DNA of 42,159 nt from Lachnospiraceae bacterium (GCA_016287675.1 JAEFAR010000022.1:1-42159); one strand, 5' to 3'. Numbered from the stretch's first letter, positions 17,436 to 26,676 are shown. A program made the numbers and translations. The notes: generated from the sequence alone by a model not told the origin.

Positions 17436-18155
17436 TCAAACAACATTTTTGGTGAAGCCCCTTGAAAAGCCTTTTCTGTAGTTTAAATCACCTATGACAT
17501 AGCAGATCAGCCCGCCAAGCAGCAACAGAAGGTAAAAGATCACGATAACCAGAGCATGCGTTCCGGTTTTTCCAAGTGTTTCAAGAACAGGAGCGTAAAG
17601 CATCTGATAGATCTTATCCAATATGCTGCCCCCGAACAAAAACGCGATTCCGACAGAGCAGATGAGTAAGAATACCAGCGAAGCGATCATATGGATGAAG
17701 CTGAAGCTCAGATAAATAAATCCGAAAACACACAAAAGAGCTGTAAAGAGGATCGCCATGTAAAGCTTCTCTATCCGGACTTCGTCAAAGTTTTCGCCCT
17801 TTGCGATCACACCGATGGTTATGAACACCCTTATAAGGATGAAGATCGTATTTGCCGCAAGCGAAACCGTAAGTGCGGAAAGGCTTGATGCAGTTACTCT
17901 CAAAAATCTCTTCTTAGGAGATGCAGCCACCATGCCAAAGAAGGTGGGAGTCACCGCAAGCTGATAGATAAAAAGCCCGACCAGTGCAAAGTATATGCTT
18001 GAAAGAGGCATAATGTAATTGTTTCTCAAGTTGACGGTGGTCATGCCTATCTCAAATATCACACCCAAAACCAAGAAAAAGGAGGTCATCCACAGCATCT
18101 GTTTCGACTGTATTCCGTTTTTAATCATATACATCACTATTTTAAATTTTTTCAT
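17436..18155 (-). CDS. ABC transporter membrane subunit of the GntR cassette (distal)
   Basis: 239 aa with about six membrane segments. A conserved-looking cytoplasmic loop (AASPKKRFLRVTAS) resembles the loop of YtrC/D-like or ABC-2 permeases. It is the last gene of a minus-strand operon: GntR regulator, ABC ATPase, membrane protein, this gene. The substrate is unknown; cassettes of this layout respond to cell-wall antibiotics in Bacillus (YtrA-type), which is only an analogy here. Confidence 0.75.
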   Translation of the reverse strand: MKKFKIVMYMIKNGIQSKQMLWMTSFFLVLGVIFEIGMTTVNLRNNYIMPLSSIYFALVGLFIYQLAVTPTFFGMVAASPKKRFLRVTASSLSALTVSLAANTIFILIRVFITIGVIAKGENFDEVRIEKLYMAILFTALLCVFGFIYLSFSFIHMIASLVFLLICSVGIAFLFGGSILDKIYQMLYAPVLETLGKTGTHALVIVIFYLLLLLGGLICYVIGDLNYRKGFSRGFTKNVV

Positions 18156-18167
18156 TTCAAGCCTCCA

Positions 18168-18833
18168 TCAAAGGTTTTCCGTAGGTCTGTAGCCGGCTTC
18201 AAAATTTTTCAGGCAGATCCTGTACAATGTTTTTCCACCCGCTATGGCAAAGACTGCGGAAAGTACCGTAAAGCCCGGGCCTGCCATAAGGCCGAAGCCG
18301 GCTCCCTCTGCAAGCTGCATCAGCAACATAATACCGATCAGCACCGCTGTTGCAAACATCAATCCAAATTCAAGAACTACCATATTCACGTTAATGCTCA
18401 GGCATTTATTCCTGACAAAGGCTATCAAAAAGAACAATGCTCCGAGGAAGAGTCCAAAGCCTGTCAGGCACGGGAACACTCCGCCCTTTACAATTGATGT
18501 TGCAAGGCATCCGACAAAGCCCGGGGCCAATGTTATAGTTTTAAAACATATGTCTGCTTTAATGTACTTTTCGACAGCGCTCTTCGCGAAAAACGAGCTC
18601 CTGACAAAATTCATGCATCCGCGGTTCGATCTGTTGAATTCCGAAATACAGCAGTAATCAAGAAATCCGACAAACATGGTGATCACGGCTCCAACGACGA
18701 CGATGGCCCAGCTTCCGAAGTAAAAGCCGCCTATCGCTCCCATCGCTGCCATTATCACGGCCGCAACGAAAGATGCGATCTTATAATTCCGGTAAGCAAA
18801 TGCTTTAAAGCATTTCCAGCCTGTTAATTCCAT
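18168..18833 (-). CDS. ABC transporter membrane subunit of the GntR cassette (proximal)
   Basis: 221 aa with about six membrane segments, starting with a cytoplasmic MELTGWKCFKAFAYRNYK. It shares the layout of its neighbour, including an amphipathic loop (SSFFAKSAVEKYIKADICFK) between helices 2 and 3. It lies 17 bp after the ATPase gene and 12 bp before the second membrane gene, all on the minus strand. The ribosome site is GGAGCGGGAG. Confidence 0.75.
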   Translation of the reverse strand: MELTGWKCFKAFAYRNYKIASFVAAVIMAAMGAIGGFYFGSWAIVVVGAVITMFVGFLDYCCISEFNRSNRGCMNFVRSSFFAKSAVEKYIKADICFKTITLAPGFVGCLATSIVKGGVFPCLTGFGLFLGALFFLIAFVRNKCLSINVNMVVLEFGLMFATAVLIGIMLLMQLAEGAGFGLMAGPGFTVLSAVFAIAGGKTLYRICLKNFEAGYRPTENL

Positions 18834-18850
18834 AGCTCCCGCTCCTTTCG

Positions 18851-19747
18851 CTACCTGACCAGAGAATTCTTCTTCATCACAGCCACGCTGATCTTGAAAA
18901 GGCTCGCAGTTTCCGTCACCACGTCAAGTCCGGCCAGTTTGTCAAGGTCGTCCGCCAGGCATATGCCTTCAAAACCATAATTGGAAGATGTCATGCTGTA
19001 AAGGATCTTCTTCGCAGCTTCCGCATCCCCCGGCTCGCCCTTGACTGCGATGTACTTTTCCTTAAGATCCTCAACAAAGCCCTGTTCCACGATCTTGCCA
19101 TGCTCCATGATGATGGCGTAGTCCGTAACGCCCTCCATGTCGCTGATGTTGTGGGTGGAGAAAAAGACGCTCTTGCCTTCGCCGGAGTTCAGGTAATCGC
19201 GGATCATCTCGCAGAGCTTGTCGCGCATCAAAGGATCCAGCGGGGATGCGGGTTCGTCCATGATCAAAAGATCCGTCTCTCTGGAAAGAACGCCCGCAAG
19301 CATAAGTTTCGTCCGTGTTCCGTCGGATAGCTCCATCACCTTCTTTTTCCCGTCAAAGTCGCCCTGTCCGAAGATCGCGAGATCGTTGCAATACTTAACG
19401 AATGCGCCCTCGTCGAACTTTTCAAAGAGGAGCTTCGAGATCTCCTTCACCTGATCGACAGTCCATGTGGGCAGGTAGTAGTTGTCAGTTCCCGTGTATC
19501 CGATCCTCTCCTTGATCTCCGGTTTCTTTTCGATCTCGTCCGACGAGTACTTTTCGAAGTACTCGATCTCGCCATTGTAATCCAGACGGATGCCGGAAAG
19601 GATGTTCAAAAGCGTAGTCTTTCCCGCTCCGTTCTCCCCGATCAATGCTGTGGCAAAGCCCTTGGGGATCGAAAGCTCAGGAATGGAGAGTTCAAAATTC
19701 TTGTATCCTTTTTTCAGATCCTTTATCTTAATAACACTGTTTTCCAT
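18851..19747 (-). CDS. ABC transporter ATP-binding protein (YtrB-like)
   Basis: 298 aa from the ATG at 19747, preceded by GGAGG; an in-frame TTG five codons upstream lies on the ribosome site. Walker A is GENGAGKTT, Walker B is LLIMDEPASPLD and the H-loop is STHN. The signature is the atypical ELSDGTRTKLMLAG in place of LSGGQ, as in YtrB-like ATPases. A C-terminal extension of about 80 residues follows the ATPase core. It starts 17 bp after the GntR gene and drives the two membrane subunits downstream. Confidence 0.92.
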   Translation of the reverse strand: MENSVIKIKDLKKGYKNFELSIPELSIPKGFATALIGENGAGKTTLLNILSGIRLDYNGEIEYFEKYSSDEIEKKPEIKERIGYTGTDNYYLPTWTVDQVKEISKLLFEKFDEGAFVKYCNDLAIFGQGDFDGKKKVMELSDGTRTKLMLAGVLSRETDLLIMDEPASPLDPLMRDKLCEMIRDYLNSGEGKSVFFSTHNISDMEGVTDYAIIMEHGKIVEQGFVEDLKEKYIAVKGEPGDAEAAKKILYSMTSSNYGFEGICLADDLDKLAGLDVVTETASLFKISVAVMKKNSLVR

Positions 19748-19763
19748 AGTTTCCTCCGTCAAT

Positions 19764-20141
19764 CTAATTCAATTCTTCCATTTCCATAAGAGTTTCCAAG
19801 GTTTCGATCAGCTCATTCCTGCCGATCCCTGCGATCTTCGCCGCATCAATGGCTGCGGAAAGAGCTTCTTCGACCTTTCTCAAATGCTGCTCCTTGAGCA
19901 TCTCGCTGTCCTGTGCATTAACATAAAAGCCTTTGCCCTGTGATGCGGTCACCAGCCCTTCAAGCTCCAGCTGTTCGTAGGCTTTCATCGTTGTGATAAC
20001 ACTGATCCTCAGATCTTTTGCCAATTCCCTGATGGATGGCAGGTACTCACCCTGAGGGTACTTCCCCGCCAGAATGTCGGTTTTGAAAGCATCCGCTATT
20101 TGCTTGTATATCGGAACACCGCTGTTCTGGGAAATCTTCAA
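19764..20141 (-). CDS. GntR-family regulator, YtrA type
   Basis: 125 aa. The winged-helix domain (about 1-75) reads GVPIYKQIADAFKTDILAG, YLPSIRELAKDLRIS, KAYEQLELEGLV and GKGFYV. The short helical C-terminus (80-125) is the dimerisation tail of the small YtrA subfamily, which lacks an effector domain. These proteins repress their own ABC operon. A near-palindrome GTGT-N7-ACAC overlaps the -10 element upstream. The long purine-rich leader ends in GGAGG before the ATG. Confidence 0.92.
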   Translation of the reverse strand: MKISQNSGVPIYKQIADAFKTDILAGKYPQGEYLPSIRELAKDLRISVITTMKAYEQLELEGLVTASQGKGFYVNAQDSEMLKEQHLRKVEEALSAAIDAAKIAGIGRNELIETLETLMEMEELN

Positions 20142-20241
20142 CTGTCTTTCCTCCTTGTTTTCTTGTTTTCTTGCTTATTTTCTTCTTGTTTTCTTTCTTG
20201 CTTTCTTATTTTCCCGTTTGCTTGCTTCCCCAACTGTTTAT

Positions 20242-20276
20242 GTGTTATATATACACCTATAACAGAAATATGTCAA
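20242..20276 (-). promoter_or_regulatory. GntR operon promoter with overlapping YtrA-type operator
   Basis: On the minus strand consensus TTGACA (20271-20276), 17 bases, TATATA (20248-20253). The -10 lies inside GTGT-TATATAT-ACAC (20242-20256), a typical arrangement for repression by a YtrA-like protein. From here to the start at 20141 the leader is purine-rich on the minus strand (repeats of AAGAAAACAAG type) with no clear structure. Confidence 0.75.
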
Positions 20277-20310
20277 CAGATTTTTTTCCTCCGATCATGC
20301 TCCGGGAAGC

Positions 20311-20336
20311 AAAAAAAGAGGCCCGCAGGCCTCTTT
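20311..20336 (-). terminator. Intrinsic terminator after the alcohol dehydrogenase gene
   Basis: AAAGAGGCC pairs perfectly with GGCCTCTTT (20315-20336) around CGCA, followed on the minus strand by a seven-T run. It lies 10 bases past the stop codon. Confidence 0.9.
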
Positions 20337-20345
20337 CAATAATCT

Positions 20346-21527
20346 CTATTTCACCATCATCCTGTAGATCTTTGTGCAATCTTCTTCCGTAAGCTTTACA
20401 AAGCCTTCAATGTATCCTTCTCGTCCGTCTCCGTTACAAAGCACATCAACAAGCTTCGGGATATCCTCTTCTTTTGCACCCAGCTCCGCAAAGGTAGTGG
20501 GCATTCCTATGCTTCTTAAGAAGCGCTCCAGCATGTCTATGCCTTCAAGAGCTGTTCTTTCGGGATCATCAAAGTCCATCTGCACGCCCCAGACACGGGT
20601 GGCAAGCTTTGCAAACCTCATCACATCATGTTTGTAAACGTATCTGAATACAGCAGGCATAGTGACCGCGAGCCCTGCACCGTGTGCGCAGTCGTAAAGA
20701 GCAGAAAGCTCATGCTCGATGTTGTGACTGTTCCAGTCCTGGCTGCGTCCAACACCCACAGCGTTGTTGTGCGCCATCATGCCGGCCCACATTATGTTTG
20801 CGCGAGCATCGTAGTTGTCGGGATCCGCAATTACTCTGGGTCCTTCATGCACCATGGTAAGAAGAAGAGCCTCGATCAGGCGATCCGTAACTTCAACTTC
20901 CTTAGTGTTTGTAAGATAGCGCTCGTGGAGGTGAGCCATAATGTCCGTAATTCCCGCTGCCGTCTGGTAAGGAGGAAGTGTCTGGGTGAGAGCAGGGTTC
21001 AGGATGCTGAACTTCGGGCGAAGGCAATTGGCACTTGCGCCTCTCTTAAACATGCCCTCTTCCTTTGTGATAACGGAGTCGGGGCTGCCTTCGCTGCCGG
21101 CTGCCGCGATGGTGAGAATGGTTCCCAGAGGGAGAGCTTTCTCGATCCGGCTCTTTCCGGAATAGAAATCCCAGAAATCACCGTAGTACAGTACCCCCGC
21201 TGCTATAGCCTTGGAAGAATCGATAACACTTCCGCCGCCGACCGCAAGGATGAAATCTATGCCTTCCTTACGGCAAAGATCGATGCCCTCGTAAACCAGG
21301 CCGCTTCTGGGATTAGGCTTAACACCGCCCAACTCCTTAAAGGCCACGCCCGCATTATCCAGCGATTTCTTCACTCTGTCCAGAAGGCCGCTTCTTACAA
21401 CGCTTCCGCCACCGTAATGGATCAGAACTTTGCTCCCGCCGAACTGTTTGACGTACGCACCTGCGTCGTTCTCGGTGTCTTTACCGAAAGCAAAAAATGT
21501 AGGGGAATAGAATGTGAAATTGTTCAT
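20346..21527 (-). CDS. Iron-containing alcohol dehydrogenase
   Basis: 393 aa from the ATG at 21527, preceded by AAAAGGAGG; the frame open further upstream crosses the promoter. The Fe-ADH fold shows the NAD(P) motif VGGGSVIDSSKAIAAG, HYGGGSVV, and metal-ligand histidines in NSHNIEHELSALYDCAHGAGLA (two short His-rich blocks). It is close to the butanol dehydrogenase (BdhA/YqhD-like) subgroup, which reduces aldehydes to alcohols with NAD(P)H. Exact substrate cannot be read. It is a single gene with its own promoter and terminator. Confidence 0.93.
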   Translation of the reverse strand: MNNFTFYSPTFFAFGKDTENDAGAYVKQFGGSKVLIHYGGGSVVRSGLLDRVKKSLDNAGVAFKELGGVKPNPRSGLVYEGIDLCRKEGIDFILAVGGGSVIDSSKAIAAGVLYYGDFWDFYSGKSRIEKALPLGTILTIAAAGSEGSPDSVITKEEGMFKRGASANCLRPKFSILNPALTQTLPPYQTAAGITDIMAHLHERYLTNTKEVEVTDRLIEALLLTMVHEGPRVIADPDNYDARANIMWAGMMAHNNAVGVGRSQDWNSHNIEHELSALYDCAHGAGLAVTMPAVFRYVYKHDVMRFAKLATRVWGVQMDFDDPERTALEGIDMLERFLRSIGMPTTFAELGAKEEDIPKLVDVLCNGDGREGYIEGFVKLTEEDCTKIYRMMVK

Positions 21528-21563
21528 ATTGCCTCCTTTTCTTGACAAAGGTTCACTTCCTTG

Positions 21564-21592
21564 ATTATCACAAAAGGTGCAGGATTTGTCAA
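21564..21592 (-). promoter_or_regulatory. Promoter of the alcohol dehydrogenase gene
   Basis: On the minus strand consensus TTGACA (21587-21592), 17 bases, GATAAT (21564-21569) with TGT directly before it (extended -10). Confidence 0.75.
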
Positions 21593-21735
21593 CAAAGCAA
21601 CTTGGTCTGTTTTGACGGATTATTGTCATCTTTGCACCGATATTTTTGGTTTATAATAAAACTCTTGTAAAAATCTCAATTAGCGTTAAAATACTATGGC
21701 ACTTACAAAAGCATTTTAAGGCAGGTTTTAAAGCA

Positions 21736-23076
21736 ATGAATGATATGACAGTCGGTAAGATCTCGAAAAATATAGTGCTGTTCGCGCTTCCCGTGTTTTT
21801 GGGGCAGCTTCTTCAGCAGCTTTATAATATTGTGGATTCTATAGTTGTGGGAAGGGTTGTGGGAAGCGATGCCCTTGCTGCAGTCAGTTCCTCCGGAAGT
21901 CTCATCTTCCTCATGGTGGGCTTTGTTCAGGGGCTTTTCATCGGTGCGGGAGTCATCATCGGAAAGCGTTTTGGTGCCAAGGATTACGATAAGGTGCGCG
22001 TTGCGGTCCACACCGCCGTAGCCTTTGCTTTTATTGCAGGCATTGTTCTGACTGCAGTGGGAATCACCATCACTCCCACTCTCCTTCGTCTGATGAAAAC
22101 ACCGTCTGAGGTAATGCCCAGCTCGGTTGCCTACTTCCGTGTTTACTTTATCGGCGGACTGTTCATCGTAATGTACAACGCCTGCTGCGGCATCTTTCAG
22201 GCAATGGGCGATTCCAGACATCCTCTCTACTATCTCATGGCCAGTGCCGTTACCAACATCATCCTCGATCTGATCTTCGTAGCGGGATTCAAAATGGGTG
22301 TTAAGGGCGCAGCTACCGCAACAGTGATCTCACAGTTTCTTGCGGCTTCATTGGCGTTCCTTAAGCTCACAAAGGTTGAAGGGGCTCACAGGCTGATAAT
22401 AAAAGAAATAAAAATAGACCCTGACACTCTCAAACAGGAGCTGGGTCTGGGTCTTCCCACCGGTGTGCAAAACTCTGTTATTGCAATAGCAAATGTGATC
22501 GTACAGGCAAACATAAATGCTTTCGGAGACATCGCCATGGCCGGCTGTGGCAGCTACTTCAAACTCGAGGGCTTCGCCTTCCTTCCTATCACCGCCTTCA
22601 GCGCCGCCCTCACCAACTTCATAAGCCAGAACCTTGGCGCGAAGAAGTTTGACCGTGTAAAGGCCGGTGCCCGCTTCGGGATCTTCATGGGAGTAGGCAT
22701 AGCAGAAGTGATCGGCGTTCTCTTCTACATCTTCTGCCCCGTTTTGCTGACCATGTTTTCAAGCGAACCCGATGTTATTGCCTACGGCATTTCCCAAGCT
22801 CACACGGAAACCCTGTTTTACTGTCTTCTCGCCCTTACCCACTGTATGGCAGGCATATTACGAGGCGCAGGCAAAACCAAAGTTCCCATGTTCGTCATGC
22901 TGGCATGCTGGTGTCTGATCCGTATCACCTACATCACCATAGCTGTCAAGCTCTTTCCTGTGATCACCACCGTTTTCACAGCCTATCCTCTGACCTGGAG
23001 TTTAAGTTCCATTATTTTCGTGATCTATTACTTCAAGGCCGACTGGGTACATTCGTTTGAAGGCAAGGCAGCGTGA
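21736..23076 (+). CDS. MATE family efflux transporter
   Basis: 446 aa from the ATG at 21736 (MNDMTVGKISKNIVLFALPV); the open frame back to 21646 crosses likely promoter DNA. About twelve membrane segments in two homologous halves, with QQLYNIVDSIVVGRVVG near the N-terminus and the typical MATE block QAMGDSRHPL; the second half has ILRGAGKTKVP. Na+ or H+ driven export of drugs or metabolites is expected for the DinF/NorM-like family. The last 131 bp recur at 27631-27761. A weak hairpin (CACTTGA/TCAAGTG, 23078-23099) follows. Confidence 0.93.
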   Translation: MNDMTVGKISKNIVLFALPVFLGQLLQQLYNIVDSIVVGRVVGSDALAAVSSSGSLIFLMVGFVQGLFIGAGVIIGKRFGAKDYDKVRVAVHTAVAFAFIAGIVLTAVGITITPTLLRLMKTPSEVMPSSVAYFRVYFIGGLFIVMYNACCGIFQAMGDSRHPLYYLMASAVTNIILDLIFVAGFKMGVKGAATATVISQFLAASLAFLKLTKVEGAHRLIIKEIKIDPDTLKQELGLGLPTGVQNSVIAIANVIVQANINAFGDIAMAGCGSYFKLEGFAFLPITAFSAALTNFISQNLGAKKFDRVKAGARFGIFMGVGIAEVIGVLFYIFCPVLLTMFSSEPDVIAYGISQAHTETLFYCLLALTHCMAGILRGAGKTKVPMFVMLACWCLIRITYITIAVKLFPVITTVFTAYPLTWSLSSIIFVIYYFKADWVHSFEGKAA

Positions 23077-23078
23077 TC
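22948..23078 (+). repeat. 131-bp direct repeat, left copy (3' end of the MATE gene)
   Basis: Aligned base by base with 27631-27761: same length, 9 mismatches (about 93% identity), no gaps. It ends in CAAGGCAGCGTGATC at 23064-23078, a core also found at 37203-37217. Confidence 0.95.
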
Positions 23079-23147
23079 ACTTGAAAACCTTATCAAGTGT
23101 TATCTTCCCTAGTACAGCGGTTTTAAAATAAATGGACTAATGCGCAG

Positions 23148-23241
23148 AATGCTTGCTCGAATGCTCGTGCGTGAAAACGCAGGTGTAGCGGGCTACTCCG
23201 AGGCTTTCATGTACGGGCAGTCGGGTAAACAGGCAAGCATT
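23148..23241 (+). other. Candidate structured element of unknown type
   Basis: A perfect 9-bp closing stem (AATGCTTGC 23148-23156 with GCAAGCATT 23233-23241) encloses a hairpin TGCGT-GAAA-ACGCA with a GNRA loop (23168-23181). A second hairpin is GTAG-CGGG-CTAC (23185-23196), extended by GG/CC across a mismatch. This multibranched layout is unusual for a gap between convergent genes. It matches no RNA family I can name and lies just inside the island boundary. Confidence 0.35.
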
Positions 23242-23268
23242 GGGTCCAGTTATTTAATAACCGATGTA

Positions 23269-24843
23269 CTAGTACCTCACTTTAAAAAATCTGTAAGCAT
23301 AGTTTTCCGCTACAAAATACACCCCGACAAAAGCCAAAGTGATCAGAACAATCAGCGGAAGCTGAGCTGTGATATTGGCTCTGATAAATACAAACACAAG
23401 TTCGAGCACGCCTCTCAAGCGTCCCACGATCCACATGGCAGGATTTCTTATTGTAATATCTCTGGAATAGGGCTGAATATAATAATAGACAAGCCAGTCC
23501 CAGATCTCGCTGATGATCAGAATAGGCGGGCAGACAAGGATCATCTTCAAAAGATCTTCAAAAGGAAGTCTGATCCCCGATGTAAGGAAAAATGCAATTA
23601 TCTCCATTGCCAGAAATGCAAGTACAAGCATATCCCAGCAGAGTGTTCTAAGGAACCTCTCCGTCATCAGTTTTTTAACACTTTGTTTGTTAAAAAACTT
23701 AAGCTTCATAAAAAAGCTGTCCATATTTCTGAAATACAGATAGGAAAAGGAATTGGCGCAGGATGAAGCCAATGTCGCGGAAATTATAACAGGGGAATAT
23801 TCCAGCACATTTTCCGCACTGACAGTTATCCACCCGGTTCTGACACAGAGTCCGAGGATCCCGAGAATGATGACCTGAAAAACAAAGTGGCTGATTATAG
23901 GCTCTCTGATAGCCTTTCCGTACCTCTTTCTGAAAGTCTCATCCATATAAACCAGAGGAGATTTGTGTTTGTTGCTTTCAAAGTACTTTTTTCCGTCCTC
24001 AGGTTTTATGCTCTTCAGTCCATTGTCACCCTCATTTAATTCTTCGCTCGATCCGACGGAGATGTGAACAAATCCCTTATCCGTGTACTTTATGGCCATT
24101 TTTTCATAAAGCTCGTACCTGATCTGATAAATGAAAGTCAGAATGATGACCGGAACACTTACAGCCAATAAAGCAATTAAAAATCCCCTGCCATATGTCA
24201 TCTTGTTCAAAACTTTGGTAAAACACAAAGCATATGCCACAAAGAGGCTTGCAAAAGAAGACCACTCACGGATCCTTACATGTATGATCCTGTTCTTTCT
24301 TTTAAACATCTCAAGATAGATCACATTGGTCAGCATCTGTACAGCCATTCGAAGCGCAGTGCAGGCCAAAACAGTCAGCACATCCCTGAAGACAAAACCC
24401 AGCCCCGCTGCTATAAATACTCCCTGAAAAACTATCTTTCGGAGCATTTTATACTTATAGTACTTGCTCGGATCCACCATAAAGTGATGGATAAACATAA
24501 AATCTTCTTTGGTACACTTGAACAGGGTGCTCCCCCCGAGCATGGTTCCAAGAACAAACAGTAAAAGAAACATGCCCATATATGTACCGTTTCCAAGCTC
24601 CTCCTCTTTCATGATCACTCTCGGGAAGTAGTAAATAAAGAGCACGAGGGCCAGATTGGCTTTCACTATATTTCCCAGAGCATCCCATAGGATTCCGCCC
24701 CATGACAGCCATTTTTTTATCTTGTACATTCCAAAGATACGATCCGGAATGAAGCGCCCGATTATCGGAATATTCCTGAAAAAACTCAAAAAGGCATTCG
24801 TATCGTTGCATATCTGAATTTTAATAAACGTAGTGTAATCCAT
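23269..24843 (-). CDS. Large multi-pass membrane protein, putative ABC exporter permease
   Basis: 524 aa with roughly ten membrane segments and a soluble stretch around residues 250-305. It is last in the operon holding the three GG-leader peptides, starts 6 bp after the ABC ATPase gene (GGAG ribosome site) and is therefore its likely permease partner. It is far larger than simple ABC-2 permeases and carries no ATPase or C39 peptidase domain. I do not recognise a named family; putative ABC-exporter proteins of this size occur with bacteriocin clusters. Export of, or immunity to, the peptides is inferred from context only. Confidence 0.75.
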   Translation of the reverse strand: MDYTTFIKIQICNDTNAFLSFFRNIPIIGRFIPDRIFGMYKIKKWLSWGGILWDALGNIVKANLALVLFIYYFPRVIMKEEELGNGTYMGMFLLLFVLGTMLGGSTLFKCTKEDFMFIHHFMVDPSKYYKYKMLRKIVFQGVFIAAGLGFVFRDVLTVLACTALRMAVQMLTNVIYLEMFKRKNRIIHVRIREWSSFASLFVAYALCFTKVLNKMTYGRGFLIALLAVSVPVIILTFIYQIRYELYEKMAIKYTDKGFVHISVGSSEELNEGDNGLKSIKPEDGKKYFESNKHKSPLVYMDETFRKRYGKAIREPIISHFVFQVIILGILGLCVRTGWITVSAENVLEYSPVIISATLASSCANSFSYLYFRNMDSFFMKLKFFNKQSVKKLMTERFLRTLCWDMLVLAFLAMEIIAFFLTSGIRLPFEDLLKMILVCPPILIISEIWDWLVYYYIQPYSRDITIRNPAMWIVGRLRGVLELVFVFIRANITAQLPLIVLITLAFVGVYFVAENYAYRFFKVRY

Positions 24844-24848
24844 GGCAT

Positions 24849-25547
24849 TTACTCCGATAATTCTTCGATTATGTACTTCTCGAATTCAGCTGAATGAATG
24901 TCTATGGATGTCATCAACTGCATCTTTTTATCCCGCAGCAGAACGATCTCATCGCTGATATCCTGGGCCAGCTGCATGATATGAGTCGACATCACGATGA
25001 TGTGTTCCGATTTCATTTTCACCAGCGCTTCCTTTATCTGATGCGAAACTATGATATCAAAAGAAGAAAGGGGTTCATCGAGTAGAATAACCTTGGGTTT
25101 TCTGATCAGGCAGCAAAGAAGCTGGATCTTATTCTTCATTCCGAAAGAGTAATCCCTGAGGATCCTGTGTCTGTCCTCCTCCTTGATCTGTACCATATCA
25201 AAATACGAATCTATAACCTTTTCATCCGTCTCCCCGTGAAGCTGTGCAAAGAAGTAAAGAAACTCATATCCCGTAAGATAATCCGGAAGCATGGGCGAGT
25301 CCAAAACAAGTCCGACATCCTCGAACTTCAGTTTTCTTCTCTCCCCTTTTTCGTTTTCCAGTTCCACCTTTCCGCTGTTATAAACAAGATCCCCATCCAC
25401 GCAATTAAAAAATGTGGTCTTCCCCGATCCGTTAACTCCTATAAGGCTGTAGATCTTCCCTTCGTCAAAGGAGATGTTCACGTCCTTAAGTACTTCTTTT
25501 TTTCCGTAACTCTTGTTGAAATCGCTTATGATCAGCCTATATCCCAT
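24849..25547 (-). CDS. ABC transporter ATP-binding protein of the peptide cluster
   Basis: 232 aa from the ATG at 25547 (AGGGGA ribosome site), in preference to an open frame reaching 25601. Walker A is GVNGSGKTT, the signature region is DYSFGMKNKIQLLCC (FGM form, as in bacteriocin and drug exporters), Walker B is VILLDEPLSSFD and the H-loop is STH. It lies between the S41 protease gene and the large permease gene. No peptidase domain is fused, so any leader removal needs another enzyme. Confidence 0.92.
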   Translation of the reverse strand: MGYRLIISDFNKSYGKKEVLKDVNISFDEGKIYSLIGVNGSGKTTFFNCVDGDLVYNSGKVELENEKGERRKLKFEDVGLVLDSPMLPDYLTGYEFLYFFAQLHGETDEKVIDSYFDMVQIKEEDRHRILRDYSFGMKNKIQLLCCLIRKPKVILLDEPLSSFDIIVSHQIKEALVKMKSEHIIVMSTHIMQLAQDISDEIVLLRDKKMQLMTSIDIHSAEFEKYIIEELSE

Positions 25548-25651
25548 AATGTTCCCCTGCCTCATGATAATTTTATTACTGTGTTTGTAAGACCAAAACA
25601 AATACGTTTCAGATCTTACAAGAAAGAAAGTATACTTCGGTCAAAAAATCC

Positions 25652-26611
25652 TCATTTTTGTAAAAGCTTCATCGCCATATCCATAGCTTTCTCATCATCG
25701 CACTGAATATCCGGAACTATTCCTTCGGAAGAATAGGTCTCACCTTTGCAATCACCCATAAACGCCGTTACAAAGGTTAATAAATCTCCGTCACGAAACT
25801 TGTATATATTGTAGGAAAAGTTTTTCCCATATGTTTTCTGTCCTATGATAGTAACCTTATCACCAAAATTACTTTTCAGGCAATGAGCTAATGCTTCAGC
25901 AGAGCTGATCGTTTTCCCGTTGCAAAGGATCACCATGCGATCAAATTCAATAAGCTTCTCTTGATTGCTTTTATACTCTGTAACTCCATTCGCTGAAATC
26001 TCAGTATATACCGTTTCATCATCTTCAAAAAATGCTGATAAAACGGAAACAAGTTCAGCTGTAGATCCACCTGTATTATTTCTAAGGTCAATAATTATTT
26101 TTCGTCTATGCGATATTACTTCTTTGTATTCTTTCAGTTCATTATATGTTTTTCCTTTAACGAAATCAGGCATTTTAATAATTGCCACATCCCCGTTTTC
26201 TTCAACAGTCAAAACTTTGTCTTCCGATAAGATGTTTCTTACTTTAGTTGCTTCTTCTCCGGTGTAAAAATGGTTATAAGTGGTTATGTGAGCGTCCTCA
26301 TTTTTATTAATATCCTCTAAAACCAATGAGATCATGTATTGTTCAAAATTCAATCTAAGTTCTGCTGTTTCATTATCTTTTTCTATATAAGATTTTCCGA
26401 GAGAATCCTTCATAGCATTTTTGAGATTATCTTTTGAGTAATAATGATCAATTAAAAGATTTTCAAGTTTTGTGTACTTATCATCAAAATAAACTCGTTT
26501 CCCCAGAATAATGACCAACCCGACAAGCATCCCAAGTATTCCGCCGATAACAGATTCCCTCACAATTCTTCTCTCTTTCTTTTTCTCCTGCGATATGCTT
26601 CTTTTCTTCAT
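25652..26611 (-). CDS. Membrane-anchored S41 family peptidase
   Basis: 319 aa. A basic N-terminus and one membrane segment (about 21-38) place the catalytic part outside the cell. The S41 (C-terminal processing/tail-specific) core has IIIDLRNNTGGST, NGKTISSAEALAHCL with catalytic Ser237, and GQKTYGKNFS with catalytic Lys263. No PDZ domain is seen, and the protein is smaller than typical CtpA. GGGAG ribosome site. It is encoded directly after the third GG-leader peptide, so it may process the peptides or degrade them as self-protection; this is inferred. Confidence 0.9.
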   Translation of the reverse strand: MKKRSISQEKKKERRIVRESVIGGILGMLVGLVIILGKRVYFDDKYTKLENLLIDHYYSKDNLKNAMKDSLGKSYIEKDNETAELRLNFEQYMISLVLEDINKNEDAHITTYNHFYTGEEATKVRNILSEDKVLTVEENGDVAIIKMPDFVKGKTYNELKEYKEVISHRRKIIIDLRNNTGGSTAELVSVLSAFFEDDETVYTEISANGVTEYKSNQEKLIEFDRMVILCNGKTISSAEALAHCLKSNFGDKVTIIGQKTYGKNFSYNIYKFRDGDLLTFVTAFMGDCKGETYSSEGIVPDIQCDDEKAMDMAMKLLQK

Positions 26612-26676
26612 TTAGATTTACTCCCATTTTTTAATTTTGGGCAGATTGCATTCACACAATCTGCCCAAAGCAGAAA

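Noticed and set aside
20628-21545. 305-codon plus-strand frame
   Set aside because: It lies antisense within the alcohol dehydrogenase gene, whose protein is clearly conserved.
23078-23099. Strong terminator of the MATE gene
   Set aside because: The hairpin has only 7 bp with an 8-base loop and no T-run, so it is mentioned only as weak.
23140-23766. 208-codon plus-strand frame after the MATE gene
   Set aside because: Most of it is antisense to the large permease gene and has no ribosome site or recognisable domain. Its first part covers the structured element.
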